DNA of 64,000 nt from Acetobacter sacchari. Its GTDB lineage: Bacteria; Pseudomonadota; Alphaproteobacteria; Acetobacterales; Acetobacteraceae. The translations under genes were made by a program, and so were the position numbers. Numbering within the stretch: the first letter of the stretch is position 1; each line of letters opens with the position of its first letter. The stretch lies in NCBI RefSeq assembly GCF_017377715.1, contig NZ_JAFVMF010000014.1, forward strand, positions 1 to 64,000, in the 5' to 3' direction. The notes under the pieces were generated by a model. It was not told where the DNA came from, did no database searches, and saw nothing but the letters and a program-made list of their open reading frames with translations. Positions 8,937 to 16,881 of this stretch are shown one piece after another.

Positions 8937-9902
8937 ATGACGACTCGCTCCGCTATGGTTGGTTTTGGCGGGTACCTGCCTGAACGCGTAGTGACGAATG
9001 ACGAGCTGTCCGAGCGGTTCGACACGTCTGATGAGTGGATTCGCGCACGTACTGGCATCCGGCAGCGACACATTGCTGGCGAGCAAGATACGGCGGTCAG
9101 CATGGCGACTCGGGCGGCCGAAAGGGCGTTGGAGTTTGCCGGCATCGCGCCCAAGGACGTTGACGCGGTAATCGTGGCTACAGCCACTCCAGACCAGGCC
9201 TTTCCATCCACGGCGGTCCGCGTTTTACACCAGCTTGGCGTCGCACACGGCTTCGGGTTCGACGTTTCAGCGGCGTGCTGTGGCTTCATATACGCTCTGT
9301 CGTCCGCGGATGCGTTTATCAGATCCGGGCAGGCCCGCACGATTCTGGTCATCGGCAGCGAGGTTTACTCGCGGATTCTCGACTGGTCCGATCGGGGAAC
9401 CGCAGTACTTTTTGGCGATGGCGCGGGCGCTGTAGTACTGCGCGCGACTGACGGCGACGGATCGACCGGACTGATCGGCACCCACCTGCACGCCGACGGC
9501 TCTACGGGCGATCTGCTTTATGTGGATGGCGCCGTTGGACGTCGCGAGCATCCGGGTCACTTGCGCATGAGCGGGCGGGATGTATTTCGTCACGCTGTGG
9601 CCAAGCTGTCCTCATCGGTTGACGAGGCTCTTGATGCTGCGGGACTGACCTACGCGGACGTTTCCTGGCTGGTGCCGCACCAGGCCAATATCCGCATTAT
9701 CGAGGCTGTTGCGCGCAAGCTTCAGATGCCGATCGAACGCGTGGTGGTGACGGTCGAACGTCATGCGAATACCTCCGCGGCGTCGATCCCTCTTGCTCTC
9801 GATGAAGCCGTGCGAGATGGGCGGATTCAACGCGGCGATCTCGTTTTGATGGAAGCGCTGGGCGGTGGCCTGACCTGGGGTTCTGCGCTCGCTCGAATGT
9901 AG
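8937..9902 (+). CDS. fabH: 3-oxoacyl-ACP synthase III
   Basis: Condenses acetyl-CoA with malonyl-ACP to start fatty acid synthesis. The 321-residue protein has the full catalytic triad: Cys114 in SAACCGF, His248 in VPHQANIRI and Asn278 in RHANTSAASIP. A glycine-rich C-terminus (EALGGGLTWGSAL) is typical. The neighbour of the catalytic cysteine is also a cysteine (Cys115), where many homologues have Ala or Ser. It follows plsX and precedes ihfA, the usual alphaproteobacterial order. Confidence 0.96.
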   Translation: MTTRSAMVGFGGYLPERVVTNDELSERFDTSDEWIRARTGIRQRHIAGEQDTAVSMATRAAERALEFAGIAPKDVDAVIVATATPDQAFPSTAVRVLHQLGVAHGFGFDVSAACCGFIYALSSADAFIRSGQARTILVIGSEVYSRILDWSDRGTAVLFGDGAGAVVLRATDGDGSTGLIGTHLHADGSTGDLLYVDGAVGRREHPGHLRMSGRDVFRHAVAKLSSSVDEALDAAGLTYADVSWLVPHQANIRIIEAVARKLQMPIERVVVTVERHANTSAASIPLALDEAVRDGRIQRGDLVLMEALGGGLTWGSALARM

Positions 9903-9962
9903 AGCGCTGCACACGTTGCGTGTCCCGATTGACGAGGGATCATGGCGTGTTACCCTCGCTCC

Positions 9963-10286
9963 ATGAGCACTGTTACGCGCGCAAGTTTGGTGGAACAGAT
10001 TTACACGCAGGTCGGACTGTCGCGAAGCGACTCGACCGCCCTGCTTGAAGCTGTTCTGGAAACGATGGGACAGACGCTTGAGACGGGCGAGACCGTCAAA
10101 ATCAGCGGCTTTGGAACATTCATGGTGCGCAAAAAGGGGCGTCGCAGCGGGCGCAATCCCAAGACAGGTGTCGAAATCCCAATCCTTCCGCGCTCCGTGA
10201 TCGTTTTCCGGCCGAGTCAGATACTTCGCGCCAAGGCGAATGGGCAGGAGCTCACAACTGAAACCGATGCGGATCTGGACGAATGA
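9963..10286 (+). CDS. ihfA: Integration host factor subunit alpha
   Basis: 107 residues starting [14 protein letters not shown]. The DNA-bending arm motif [12 protein letters not shown] and the preceding [12 protein letters not shown] are diagnostic for the HU/IHF family, and the overall sequence is of the alpha-subunit type. IHF bends DNA at specific sites and helps recombination, replication and transcription. The frame is open from 9942 but the ATG at 9963 gives the standard N-terminus. Its stop overlaps the start of the following MerR gene (ATGA). Confidence 0.95.
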   Translation: MSTVTRASLVEQIYTQVGLSRSDSTALLEAVLETMGQTLETGETVKISGFGTFMVRKKGRRSGRNPKTGVEIPILPRSVIVFRPSQILRAKANGQELTTETDADLDE

Positions 10287-10843
10287 CCAGCGCAACGGCT
10301 GAATCAGCTGAATTCAGTGAAGACTTGCCGCCGTCTGCGGATCAGGCGCCTGAAGACGGGGACCTGAAAGGGCGAAAAGGACCGCTGGCGTTCAGAACGA
10401 TCAGCGAGGTCGCCGACGAGTTGAACGTTCCTCAGCATGTGCTGCGCTTCTGGGAGGCGCGCTTTGAACAGGTAAAGCCGCTCAAGCGCGGTGGGGGACG
10501 GCGTTACTATCGCCCGGAGGATGTCGAACTCCTCAAGCGCATTTCTACGCTTCTATACGTTCAGGGATACACCATTCGTGGTGTCCAACGCGTTTTGCGC
10601 GGACAGGAGAGCGAACACTCCGACGATCCGGTTGTAGTAGCCAGCCAGCCTGATACGTCTCTCACATCCAGTCCTCCGGATCACGATAGGGCTCCGGATA
10701 ATGAAAGCGCAGTGGCGCCCGCTGATCTGAACTCCATCCCACCCGTTACTGCCCCGCCCCCTCGTATCGACGCCAATCGCCTTCGAGAGGAACTGTCGGA
10801 GATATTGGTGGAACTGGAGGCTTTACGCCACTATCTGGGGTAG
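10283..10843 (+). CDS. MerR-family transcriptional regulator
   Basis: 186 residues. After a 30-residue acidic leader comes the MerR DNA-binding domain: [25 protein letters not shown], then [20 protein letters not shown]. The C-terminal half is Pro/Ser/Asp-rich and ends in a short helix. There is no effector-binding cysteine motif. This ihfA-merR pair is common downstream of fabH in alphaproteobacteria; the target genes are unknown. Confidence 0.92.
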   Translation: MTSATAESAEFSEDLPPSADQAPEDGDLKGRKGPLAFRTISEVADELNVPQHVLRFWEARFEQVKPLKRGGGRRYYRPEDVELLKRISTLLYVQGYTIRGVQRVLRGQESEHSDDPVVVASQPDTSLTSSPPDHDRAPDNESAVAPADLNSIPPVTAPPPRIDANRLREELSEILVELEALRHYLG

Positions 10844-10931
10844 GCGTTAAATCGCAGCGCCGCAGCTACTGTGCCGAACTCGCGGGCTTGCGGCGTTCTC
10901 AACGCCCTGCTAAACAGCCTCACCGATATGA

Positions 10932-11005
10932 CGGGCAGTAGCGCAGCCTGGTAGCGCATCAGTCTGGGGGACTGGGGGTCGTGGGTTCGAATCCCGCCTG
11001 CCCGA
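10932..11005 (+). tRNA. tRNA-Pro (anticodon GGG)
   Basis: Cloverleaf: acceptor CGGGCAG/CTGCCCG, D arm GCGCAGCCTGGTAGCGC, anticodon stem TCAGT/ACTGG (one G-U pair) with loop CTGGGGG, so anticodon GGG, and T arm GTGGGTTCGAATCCCGC. The discriminator is A, and CCA is not encoded. The prophage-like element starts 24 bases downstream, so the 3' half of this gene is a candidate attachment site. Confidence 0.94.
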
Positions 11006-11029
11006 TATCGAGAATCTCTCCCCTACCTA

Positions 11030-11782
11030 TCAAATATTTGGCTGAAATCTGGCCATCACACGGCCGATAATGGTCAGGTCGCGTGCCTCCCCTGCACGCA
11101 CCCAGGCCACCTGTTCTACAGGCACGTCGAACGACGGGTAACGGGCATTGTCGCTTGTTACTGTGAAGGTTTCTCGGTCCTTGATCGTCAACCTCTTGAC
11201 GATGAACATACCGTGGAAATTCATCACATATATCGCTTGGGCCAAGGCGTCGGGAGTATAATCCACAAGAAGCGTGTCGCCAGGATTGATAGACGGCTGC
11301 ATGCTGTCCCCTTGGACGCGGACCAGAAACAAATCCTTTTTCCAAGTCCCGAAAACGCCTGCAAGAAAATGGCGAGGCAATTCGTATTCGTCATACCCTT
11401 CCCACTCATCAGGGGTAATGCCCCTTCCAGCCGACGGTTCGGCATGAAAAAATTTCAACGCCACCGAATCGGGTTTCTGCCCCGTCAATTCGAGCCCGTC
11501 ATTCGTCATCGCTCCATCGCCCGACGCTAGCCACGACAGTGACACCCCGCATGCGCGAGCGAGCGTAACCATCGCATCCGCCTTCATGTCGCGGCCTGCC
11601 AGATAATTGCTTAGTGTACTAAAGGGCACCCCAGAACGCTCGGCCACCTTCGTATTGCCGCCGCCGAACCTAATCGCCACCTTCAGGCGATCAGCGCGCG
11701 CCGTGATGGTGTCCGATCCGACGGAAAGCTTCGACTCTCTCAACAAACCATCTCCCAAAACATACGGCCGGGACTCTGGCAT
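11030..11782 (-). CDS. Phage repressor with S24 (LexA-like) peptidase domain
   Basis: 250 residues. A helix-turn-helix occupies about residues 40-85 (TKVAERSGVPFSTLSNYLAG). The C-terminal domain is of the LexA/CI S24 type with Ser160 in VQGDSMQPSI and Lys196 in FIVKRL as the catalytic dyad. An Ala118-Gly119 pair lies between the two domains, at about the place where LexA-type proteins cut themselves, so release during DNA damage is possible but unproven. It is transcribed away from the structural genes, as expected of a lysogeny repressor, and faces a region with clear palindromes. Confidence 0.9.
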   Translation of the reverse strand: MPESRPYVLGDGLLRESKLSVGSDTITARADRLKVAIRFGGGNTKVAERSGVPFSTLSNYLAGRDMKADAMVTLARACGVSLSWLASGDGAMTNDGLELTGQKPDSVALKFFHAEPSAGRGITPDEWEGYDEYELPRHFLAGVFGTWKKDLFLVRVQGDSMQPSINPGDTLLVDYTPDALAQAIYVMNFHGMFIVKRLTIKDRETFTVTSDNARYPSFDVPVEQVAWVRAGEARDLTIIGRVMARFQPNI

Positions 11783-11802
11783 AATTTTCCACGCGCGAAT
11801 AG

Positions 11803-11843
11803 AAAATACCCATACGAGATTTTATTTCCCATTTGGGTATTTT
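11803..11843. promoter_or_regulatory. Candidate repressor operator: inverted repeats upstream of the repressor
   Basis: A 10-base arm AAAATACCCA at 11803-11812 is repeated as its exact reverse complement TGGGTATTTT at 11834-11843. Overlapping the second arm is a tighter palindrome CCCATTTGGG (11828-11837). The site starts 21 bases upstream of the repressor start codon, which is where autoregulatory operators sit. Assignment to the S24 repressor is inference. Confidence 0.55.
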
Positions 11844-11932
11844 GTGCTACACAAACAGGCACGCAGTTCGAAAGCAGCTTACACGCGCCACATGACGGAC
11901 TGTGGCGAAGATTGTCGTTTGGTGAATAGTTG

Positions 11933-11992
11933 GGGACATGTAATACACTCTTAGATACACGACAAACGGGACATGCATTACCTAGTAATGCA
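11933..11992. promoter_or_regulatory. Second operator-like cluster in the prophage control region
   Basis: Two 14-base direct repeats, GGGACATGTAATAC (11933) and GGGACATGCATTAC (11968), match at 12 positions and are 35 bases apart. The second overlaps a perfect palindrome TGCATTAC-cta-GTAATGCA (11974-11992). Their position between the repressor and the first rightward gene suggests control of the structural operon. The bound protein could be the repressor or the HTH protein encoded at 12149. The rest of the 11783-12148 gap shows no gene. Confidence 0.45.
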
Positions 11993-12148
11993 AGATAAAA
12001 TCCAAAATTCGGAAAATATATATGAGCGTCTCTTGTACTCGCGATTACGCGCGCCATCGGCGACTCAATACAGCTTCACGTAACTTGCGTAGAGCAAAGA
12101 TAAACGGCTGAAAATGCACACGTCAAACATTCCTTTGCGGTTAAGAGT

Positions 12149-12469
12149 ATGGCACGAAAATTTGACGATTCAGAAAGAGAGCGCTGTGTTCTTGCACTTC
12201 CAGGCTGTCATGATGAACGATTATCCGTTCGACAAACAGCACGACGTCTTGGCGTAAGCAGAAGTTATATTCATAGATTATCTGTCGAGCTTGGATTATC
12301 TCAAGGGGCCATGAAAAACGTCTCGGAACGCCGCAAAGTGCACGGCTGGGAACCCTTGGCTGCAGGAAATTCTATTTCGTGCGGCGCCATCCAAATGAAA
12401 AGTTCCGTTTCGAATGGTCAAGACCGTTCGTTGTCTTCGTTTTTTATCCGCAAGGAGTTACAGCCATGA
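12149..12469 (+). CDS. Small helix-turn-helix protein (prophage control or packaging)
   Basis: 106 residues. The N-terminal half carries a helix-turn-helix (SVRQTARRLGVSRSYIHRLS) of the kind found in transposase-like HTH proteins, phage regulators and small terminase subunits. The C-terminal half is not recognisable. It is the first gene rightward of the control region, with its start at an ATG preceded by TAAGAG, and its stop overlaps the next gene (ATGA). It may regulate the structural operon or recognise packaging DNA. Confidence 0.6.
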   Translation: MARKFDDSERERCVLALPGCHDERLSVRQTARRLGVSRSYIHRLSVELGLSQGAMKNVSERRKVHGWEPLAAGNSISCGAIQMKSSVSNGQDRSLSSFFIRKELQP

Positions 12470-12897
12470 GTAAAATTAGTCGCGGAGACATCATAGCTTT
12501 TCGCGAAAAATTCGCGGTAGTTATTTTTGTTCTGACGAATGGTGAACTTATTTGCGCGCCCCTTGAAATTGAGCCCGCATATGATCATCGTGCTTTTATT
12601 TTTTTGACGCCAGACATGTTACATCTGGAAGAAGACATTCATTTAGAAACACTGGCTATCCTGTGCGTCTTGGGACGAACTACGCGACACGAAGATATGG
12701 CCATTCGCGGAATGATAGAATCGAATGTTCTGGACCAAATCGAATTCATCGCGGCGATGGAAATTCGTGCGCGAAAGGCCGAAGATTTTGGGCACTCAAG
12801 CAGCGCCAGCGCGATCGCTCTGCCCGCAGGCGCGCTGATGAGTTCCTCATCGGTCTGGAATGGACGCCGCACCCCCAATCGTCGTCTTGGCGGCTAA
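12466..12897 (+). CDS. Hypothetical prophage protein
   Basis: 143 residues from the ATG at 12466, which overlaps the previous stop. An N-terminal segment (MSKISRGDIIAFREKFAVVIFVL) and a middle helical part (EDMAIRGMIESNVLDQIEFI) are visible, followed by a Ser/Ala-rich tail. I do not recognise a family. It is sandwiched between the HTH gene and the small-terminase-like gene with no gaps, so it is likely translated as part of the packaging operon. An open frame extends back to 12379, but the internal ATG fits the coupling pattern. Confidence 0.5.
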   Translation: MSKISRGDIIAFREKFAVVIFVLTNGELICAPLEIEPAYDHRAFIFLTPDMLHLEEDIHLETLAILCVLGRTTRHEDMAIRGMIESNVLDQIEFIAAMEIRARKAEDFGHSSSASAIALPAGALMSSSSVWNGRRTPNRRLGG

Positions 12898-13383
12898 ATG
12901 CGTAAACAGCGCAGATCCATGACGCAGGCCGAGTTTGGCCAATTGTGCGACTGCGTCGCTAAAAATGGAAATACTTCACACTGCATACGTCTCATCGGGT
13001 GTTCTTTGGACGATCTTTATCGCTTCCTCAAACACCACGCAGACGAGCGGCCACGCCTCACGCTGGCGCTCTCCGTGTTTCACGATGACTTTATTGCAAC
13101 TGTAAGAGATTTTGCCATATCGGGCATCCCGGGAATTCGACGCGGAGAAAAAGGGGCAATCATCCTAGGGGATGATGGAGAGCCCGTTATAGACCGCTCT
13201 CCCAACCCACAATTGCTGGCAGCCGTTCTCAGAGAAAGTTCCGCCCGTCTCACCCGTTCTGAACAACGTGACCGAGAAAACAGCCTCGCCGCTGGCTCAG
13301 AAGATGCGGCGAGTTCGATCATGCAGGCAATCAATTCGGATCCATCGCCTGTGATGCTCGCAGTTGGCAAGAGCTGCGATTAG
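12898..13383 (+). CDS. Putative terminase small subunit
   Basis: 161 residues. The ATG directly follows the upstream stop codon, and the gene ends directly against the large terminase start. The N-terminal part (MTQAEFGQLCDCVAKNGN... followed by DLYRFLKHHADERPRLTLAL) resembles the helix-turn-helix of small terminase subunits that recognise the packaging site. The middle has a Gly-rich segment and DDGEPVIDRSPN, a stretch common in such proteins of alphaproteobacterial phages. The assignment rests mainly on position and the helical N-terminus. Confidence 0.6.
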   Translation: MRKQRRSMTQAEFGQLCDCVAKNGNTSHCIRLIGCSLDDLYRFLKHHADERPRLTLALSVFHDDFIATVRDFAISGIPGIRRGEKGAIILGDDGEPVIDRSPNPQLLAAVLRESSARLTRSEQRDRENSLAAGSEDAASSIMQAINSDPSPVMLAVGKSCD

Positions 13384-14712
13384 ATGGCCTTCCAACGCGC
13401 GCTGACACGCCCTCAAATGACCATTTACAACGCCGGGTGGGACAGCAATTCACGATTCCGGGTCGCTGTCTGTGGACGTCGTTTCGGGAAAACGTATTTA
13501 GCTGCCGAGGAGATTCGTCGAGCCTTACGTATCGCGATAACTCGCGGTATACCACCAGAAAACGAAATTTGGTATGGTGCTCCCACCTACAAGCAAGCCA
13601 AGAGGATATTTTGGCCCAGATTGAAGCGATTTATTCCTGCCCAATGGCTGCTCATGAGTCCAAACGAAAGCGAACTGACTATACGGTGCAAGCCTTATGG
13701 CCACACAGTTCGCATCGTTGGTCTCGACAATTACGACTCGCTCCGAGGGACAGGCCTATTTTTTTTTCTGGGTGACGAGTGGGCGGACGTAGCTGATGCG
13801 GTATGGCCAGAAATACTACGTCCCATGCTGGCGACAACGCAAGGACATGCATTGTTTCTTGGCACTCCAAAAGGATATGGGAATTTTTACGACTTCTACA
13901 TGAAGGGACAACCTGGCGAAACTAAGCACGCAGGTTGGTGGTCCTGCCTTTATACAACCATAGACGGTGGCAACGTCCCTGCTCATGAAATAAACGGAGC
14001 TCGCGATACCCTTGATTCTCGGCAGTACCGCCAGGAATACGAAGCTTCGTTCGAGAATTTCTCAGGGCGTTGTCTCTACTCTTTTTCGAGATCCGAATCT
14101 GTGAAAAAAGTAGCTCGCGATCCGAACTCAACGCTACATATCGGGCTGGACTTCAACATAAACCCCATGTCGGCGACTGTTTGGCAGGAAAATCTGGATG
14201 CTGGCGGGCAAATTATAACGTGCCAGGTGGACGAGTTAGTTCTCTCCACCTCAAACACCTCGGAAATGGGCAACGAAATAAAGCGGCGATATGGACGTTT
14301 CGAAAATGATTTTTCTTCTTCGTCGCGCGTAGCTTTATCACATATCACGATATATCCGGACCCAGCCGGTCAGGCGCGTCGAACTTCCTCTGGCGGGCAT
14401 ACCGATATATCTATTCTACGCGATTTCGGCTTCCAAATTTTCATAATGAATCGAGCGCCACCTGTTAGAGACAGGTTAAATTTTACAAATGCGATGTTTC
14501 AAAATTCACTCGGGATTCGAAAGGCATTCGTATCTTCGCATTGCTCAAAGAGTATAGAATCCTACGAACGTTACTCATATAAAAGCGGATCGAGCGAACC
14601 GGAGAAGACAGGAGGATTCGATCATCTTGTCGACGCCACCGGGTATTATTTCGTTGCACGTTTTGGACGTGATAAATTTTCCACAATTAAAACAAGCATT
14701 TTAAATCGGTGA
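13384..14712 (+). CDS. Phage terminase large subunit
   Basis: 442 residues: the packaging motor ATPase and nuclease. Walker A is CGRRFGKT (30-37), Walker B ends LFFFLGDEWAD with Asp131-Glu132, and motif III is FLGTPKG (158-164). The C-terminal RNase H-like nuclease is seen in HIGLDFNINP (Asp256), YPDPAG and the final GFDHLVDATGY. All catalytic residues appear intact, so the motor looks functional. The start ATG follows the preceding stop directly. Confidence 0.95.
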   Translation: MAFQRALTRPQMTIYNAGWDSNSRFRVAVCGRRFGKTYLAAEEIRRALRIAITRGIPPENEIWYGAPTYKQAKRIFWPRLKRFIPAQWLLMSPNESELTIRCKPYGHTVRIVGLDNYDSLRGTGLFFFLGDEWADVADAVWPEILRPMLATTQGHALFLGTPKGYGNFYDFYMKGQPGETKHAGWWSCLYTTIDGGNVPAHEINGARDTLDSRQYRQEYEASFENFSGRCLYSFSRSESVKKVARDPNSTLHIGLDFNINPMSATVWQENLDAGGQIITCQVDELVLSTSNTSEMGNEIKRRYGRFENDFSSSSRVALSHITIYPDPAGQARRTSSGGHTDISILRDFGFQIFIMNRAPPVRDRLNFTNAMFQNSLGIRKAFVSSHCSKSIESYERYSYKSGSSEPEKTGGFDHLVDATGYYFVARFGRDKFSTIKTSILNR

Positions 14713-14792
14713 TTTTTTATCAAAATAATGTCAATGCTGCGCTTTCTTACAAATAAAACTTCTTGTATCTTACATATTTCAAAGGAGAAGTG

Positions 14793-16298
14793 ATGGATTG
14801 GTCTGAATTAAAAAAAGGTATGATGTTCTCAAATCGGTTATCTGCTCGGGCCCGCGAACTTCTTGCGCTTAGTCGTGTTCTGGACGGAACTCTATACGAT
14901 CACATTCCTCACCCGTTTTTCAAAAGTTGTGGAGCAGACGGATCTTACATCCCCATCAATCGGAGGCGACCATCAGTCCGCACGCATCTGTGTAACGTCG
15001 TTGTCGAGGATTCAACATCCCTGCTTTTTAATGCTTCACATTGGCCACTCGTCACCGCCCGTTTCGACGACGGGAGCGACGACCCCGTCCGTGAACAGAA
15101 GCTTCATTCAATCATTTTCGATAGCGGTATTCCGTCTTTGATGGAGCAAGCCGCGATTATAGGATCGGTTGGTTCCGTAGCAATATTGGTGCAGGTTGTA
15201 GACAACGAACTCGTTATAGAAATAAAAAGAACATGTTATCTCGAACCAACGTTTTCCCTATCAGAACCCAGTCGGCTTGTGATGGTTCGCGAACAATATG
15301 TTGTTGATGCGGACTCGCTCAACAGATCGAATATTGGCTACTTCGAACCAGGAAACTACTGGTTTATCCGAGATTTCACCGAAAAGGAGACAATCTGGTA
15401 CCAACCCGTACCCGTCACAGACGGTGTTCCTGTGGAGGAAAATCTGATCAGGGATCAAGATCGCTCTACGACCCATAGCTTGGGTGTAACGCCGATCATA
15501 TGGATAAAGAATTTACCCGCAATTGATCCCACAGCTCCCGATGGCAAAAGCACCTTCTCTGCCGGGATCGACGCGATGATAGACGCTGACTATCTACTCT
15601 CTCAAACGGTTCGCGGTTTGCGTTACTCGGCGGACCCTACAATGGTACTCTCCGGTGACGAATACCAGATGTCAGGCGGTATTTCCGCGTCGCTCCCAAA
15701 GGACCCATCTTACGCGATATCCGTACCAGCGGGCGGCGACGCAAAGCTTCTCGAGATTAACGGTACTGGAGCAACTGCGTCGCTGAGTATGTGGGAAGCG
15801 CTTCGCTCCCTGGCGTTGGAAGCCATGCACGGCAACCGTGCGCAAGGCGATCGCGTCAGCGCGGCACAGTCCGGGCGCGCCATGGAGTTAATGTGCCTAG
15901 GTTTGACGTGGCTGACCGGCCGTCTTCGACGATCCTACGGCGAATCCGGCTTGCTCTCCCTCCTCAGGTTAATTTGCAAGATTACCGAATCAATACCAGA
16001 CGTAACAATATCGGGAAAATCTTACGGTCCAATAAATTCCAAGAATTTATCTCTGATATGGCCTCCTTGGTTTGAACCGACTTTTGGAGACATGCAGACT
16101 ATGGCCCATGCAGTGCAAGCCGCCAGGACCGCAAACGCTGTTTCGATGGACACCGCCGTAAAGATGATGAGACCGGCGACCAGAGTCCCACACATTCATG
16201 AGGAACGTGAGAAAATCATGAGCGATCTCGCGGAGCATGATCAACGCTTAAAAGCCCTCAAAGCTGCGGTCGAGAATCGCGATACTTCGGAGATATAA
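14793..16298 (+). CDS. Phage portal protein
   Basis: 501 residues from the ATG at 14793, which has a clear AAGGAG site 5 bases upstream; the frame is open from 14763 without support. The position between large terminase and scaffold, the length, and the central part (DADYLLSQTVRGLRYSADPTM cut by the typical stem region) fit a portal dodecamer. The segment QSGRAMELMCLGLTWLTGRL and the C-terminal helical tail also fit. It forms the DNA entry ring of the capsid. Confidence 0.85.
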   Translation: MDWSELKKGMMFSNRLSARARELLALSRVLDGTLYDHIPHPFFKSCGADGSYIPINRRRPSVRTHLCNVVVEDSTSLLFNASHWPLVTARFDDGSDDPVREQKLHSIIFDSGIPSLMEQAAIIGSVGSVAILVQVVDNELVIEIKRTCYLEPTFSLSEPSRLVMVREQYVVDADSLNRSNIGYFEPGNYWFIRDFTEKETIWYQPVPVTDGVPVEENLIRDQDRSTTHSLGVTPIIWIKNLPAIDPTAPDGKSTFSAGIDAMIDADYLLSQTVRGLRYSADPTMVLSGDEYQMSGGISASLPKDPSYAISVPAGGDAKLLEINGTGATASLSMWEALRSLALEAMHGNRAQGDRVSAAQSGRAMELMCLGLTWLTGRLRRSYGESGLLSLLRLICKITESIPDVTISGKSYGPINSKNLSLIWPPWFEPTFGDMQTMAHAVQAARTANAVSMDTAVKMMRPATRVPHIHEEREKIMSDLAEHDQRLKALKAAVENRDTSEI

Positions 16299-16865
16299 AT
16301 GAGTTCTGACAAACACAGCTCATCCTTGGGCAACGAAAGCGCCGGTCGTGACGTTTCACAGGGACCTCAGTCAGCTGCCGACAGCGTTGCAAACGCCTTT
16401 TCGGGACAGCTTGCGCAGTTGCAGGCCGATCTTGCGGAAGCGCGGGCGCGTTCAGTTGCTCTCGAAGCCGAGCTCACAAATGCTCATGCCGAAGCACAGG
16501 CCAGCGCGGACGCTCGCGTAGCAGAAATCTCCCTGATGAAGCGTAACGCCGCAATTCGTGAGGCAGCAATTGGTGTAGGCTTTGTCGACATGGATTGTCT
16601 ACCGCTTCTCGACACATCGCGAGTTTCCATATCTGAAGACGGGTCAATAGTCGGTGTCGACGACGCGTTTTCCGCTCTGAAATCAAACAAACCGTTTCTA
16701 TTTTCCTGTAAGGACGGCGAAAACAGAAAGACAAGCGCCGCACGTCCGGCAGTCGCTCCAAGAGAGAGAACCCCGGTCTTTTCCTCGGTCCGCGACATGA
16801 CCGACGCCGAGTACCGTGCGTCCTTGAAGAGAGTTGCGCCGTCATACGCTCGGCGATCAAATTAA
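16299..16865 (+). CDS. Capsid scaffolding-like protein
   Basis: 188 residues. An N-terminal Ser/Gln-rich region leads into a long coiled coil (about residues 25-85, heptad-rich with LAQLQADLAEARARSVALEAEL). A C-terminal basic segment ends DAEYRASLKRVAPSYARRSN. This layout, directly before the major capsid gene, is that of scaffolding proteins that guide HK97-type shells. No protease motif is visible. Confidence 0.75.
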   Translation: MSSDKHSSSLGNESAGRDVSQGPQSAADSVANAFSGQLAQLQADLAEARARSVALEAELTNAHAEAQASADARVAEISLMKRNAAIREAAIGVGFVDMDCLPLLDTSRVSISEDGSIVGVDDAFSALKSNKPFLFSCKDGENRKTSAARPAVAPRERTPVFSSVRDMTDAEYRASLKRVAPSYARRSN

Positions 16866-16881
16866 GTAGGGAATATTTAAA

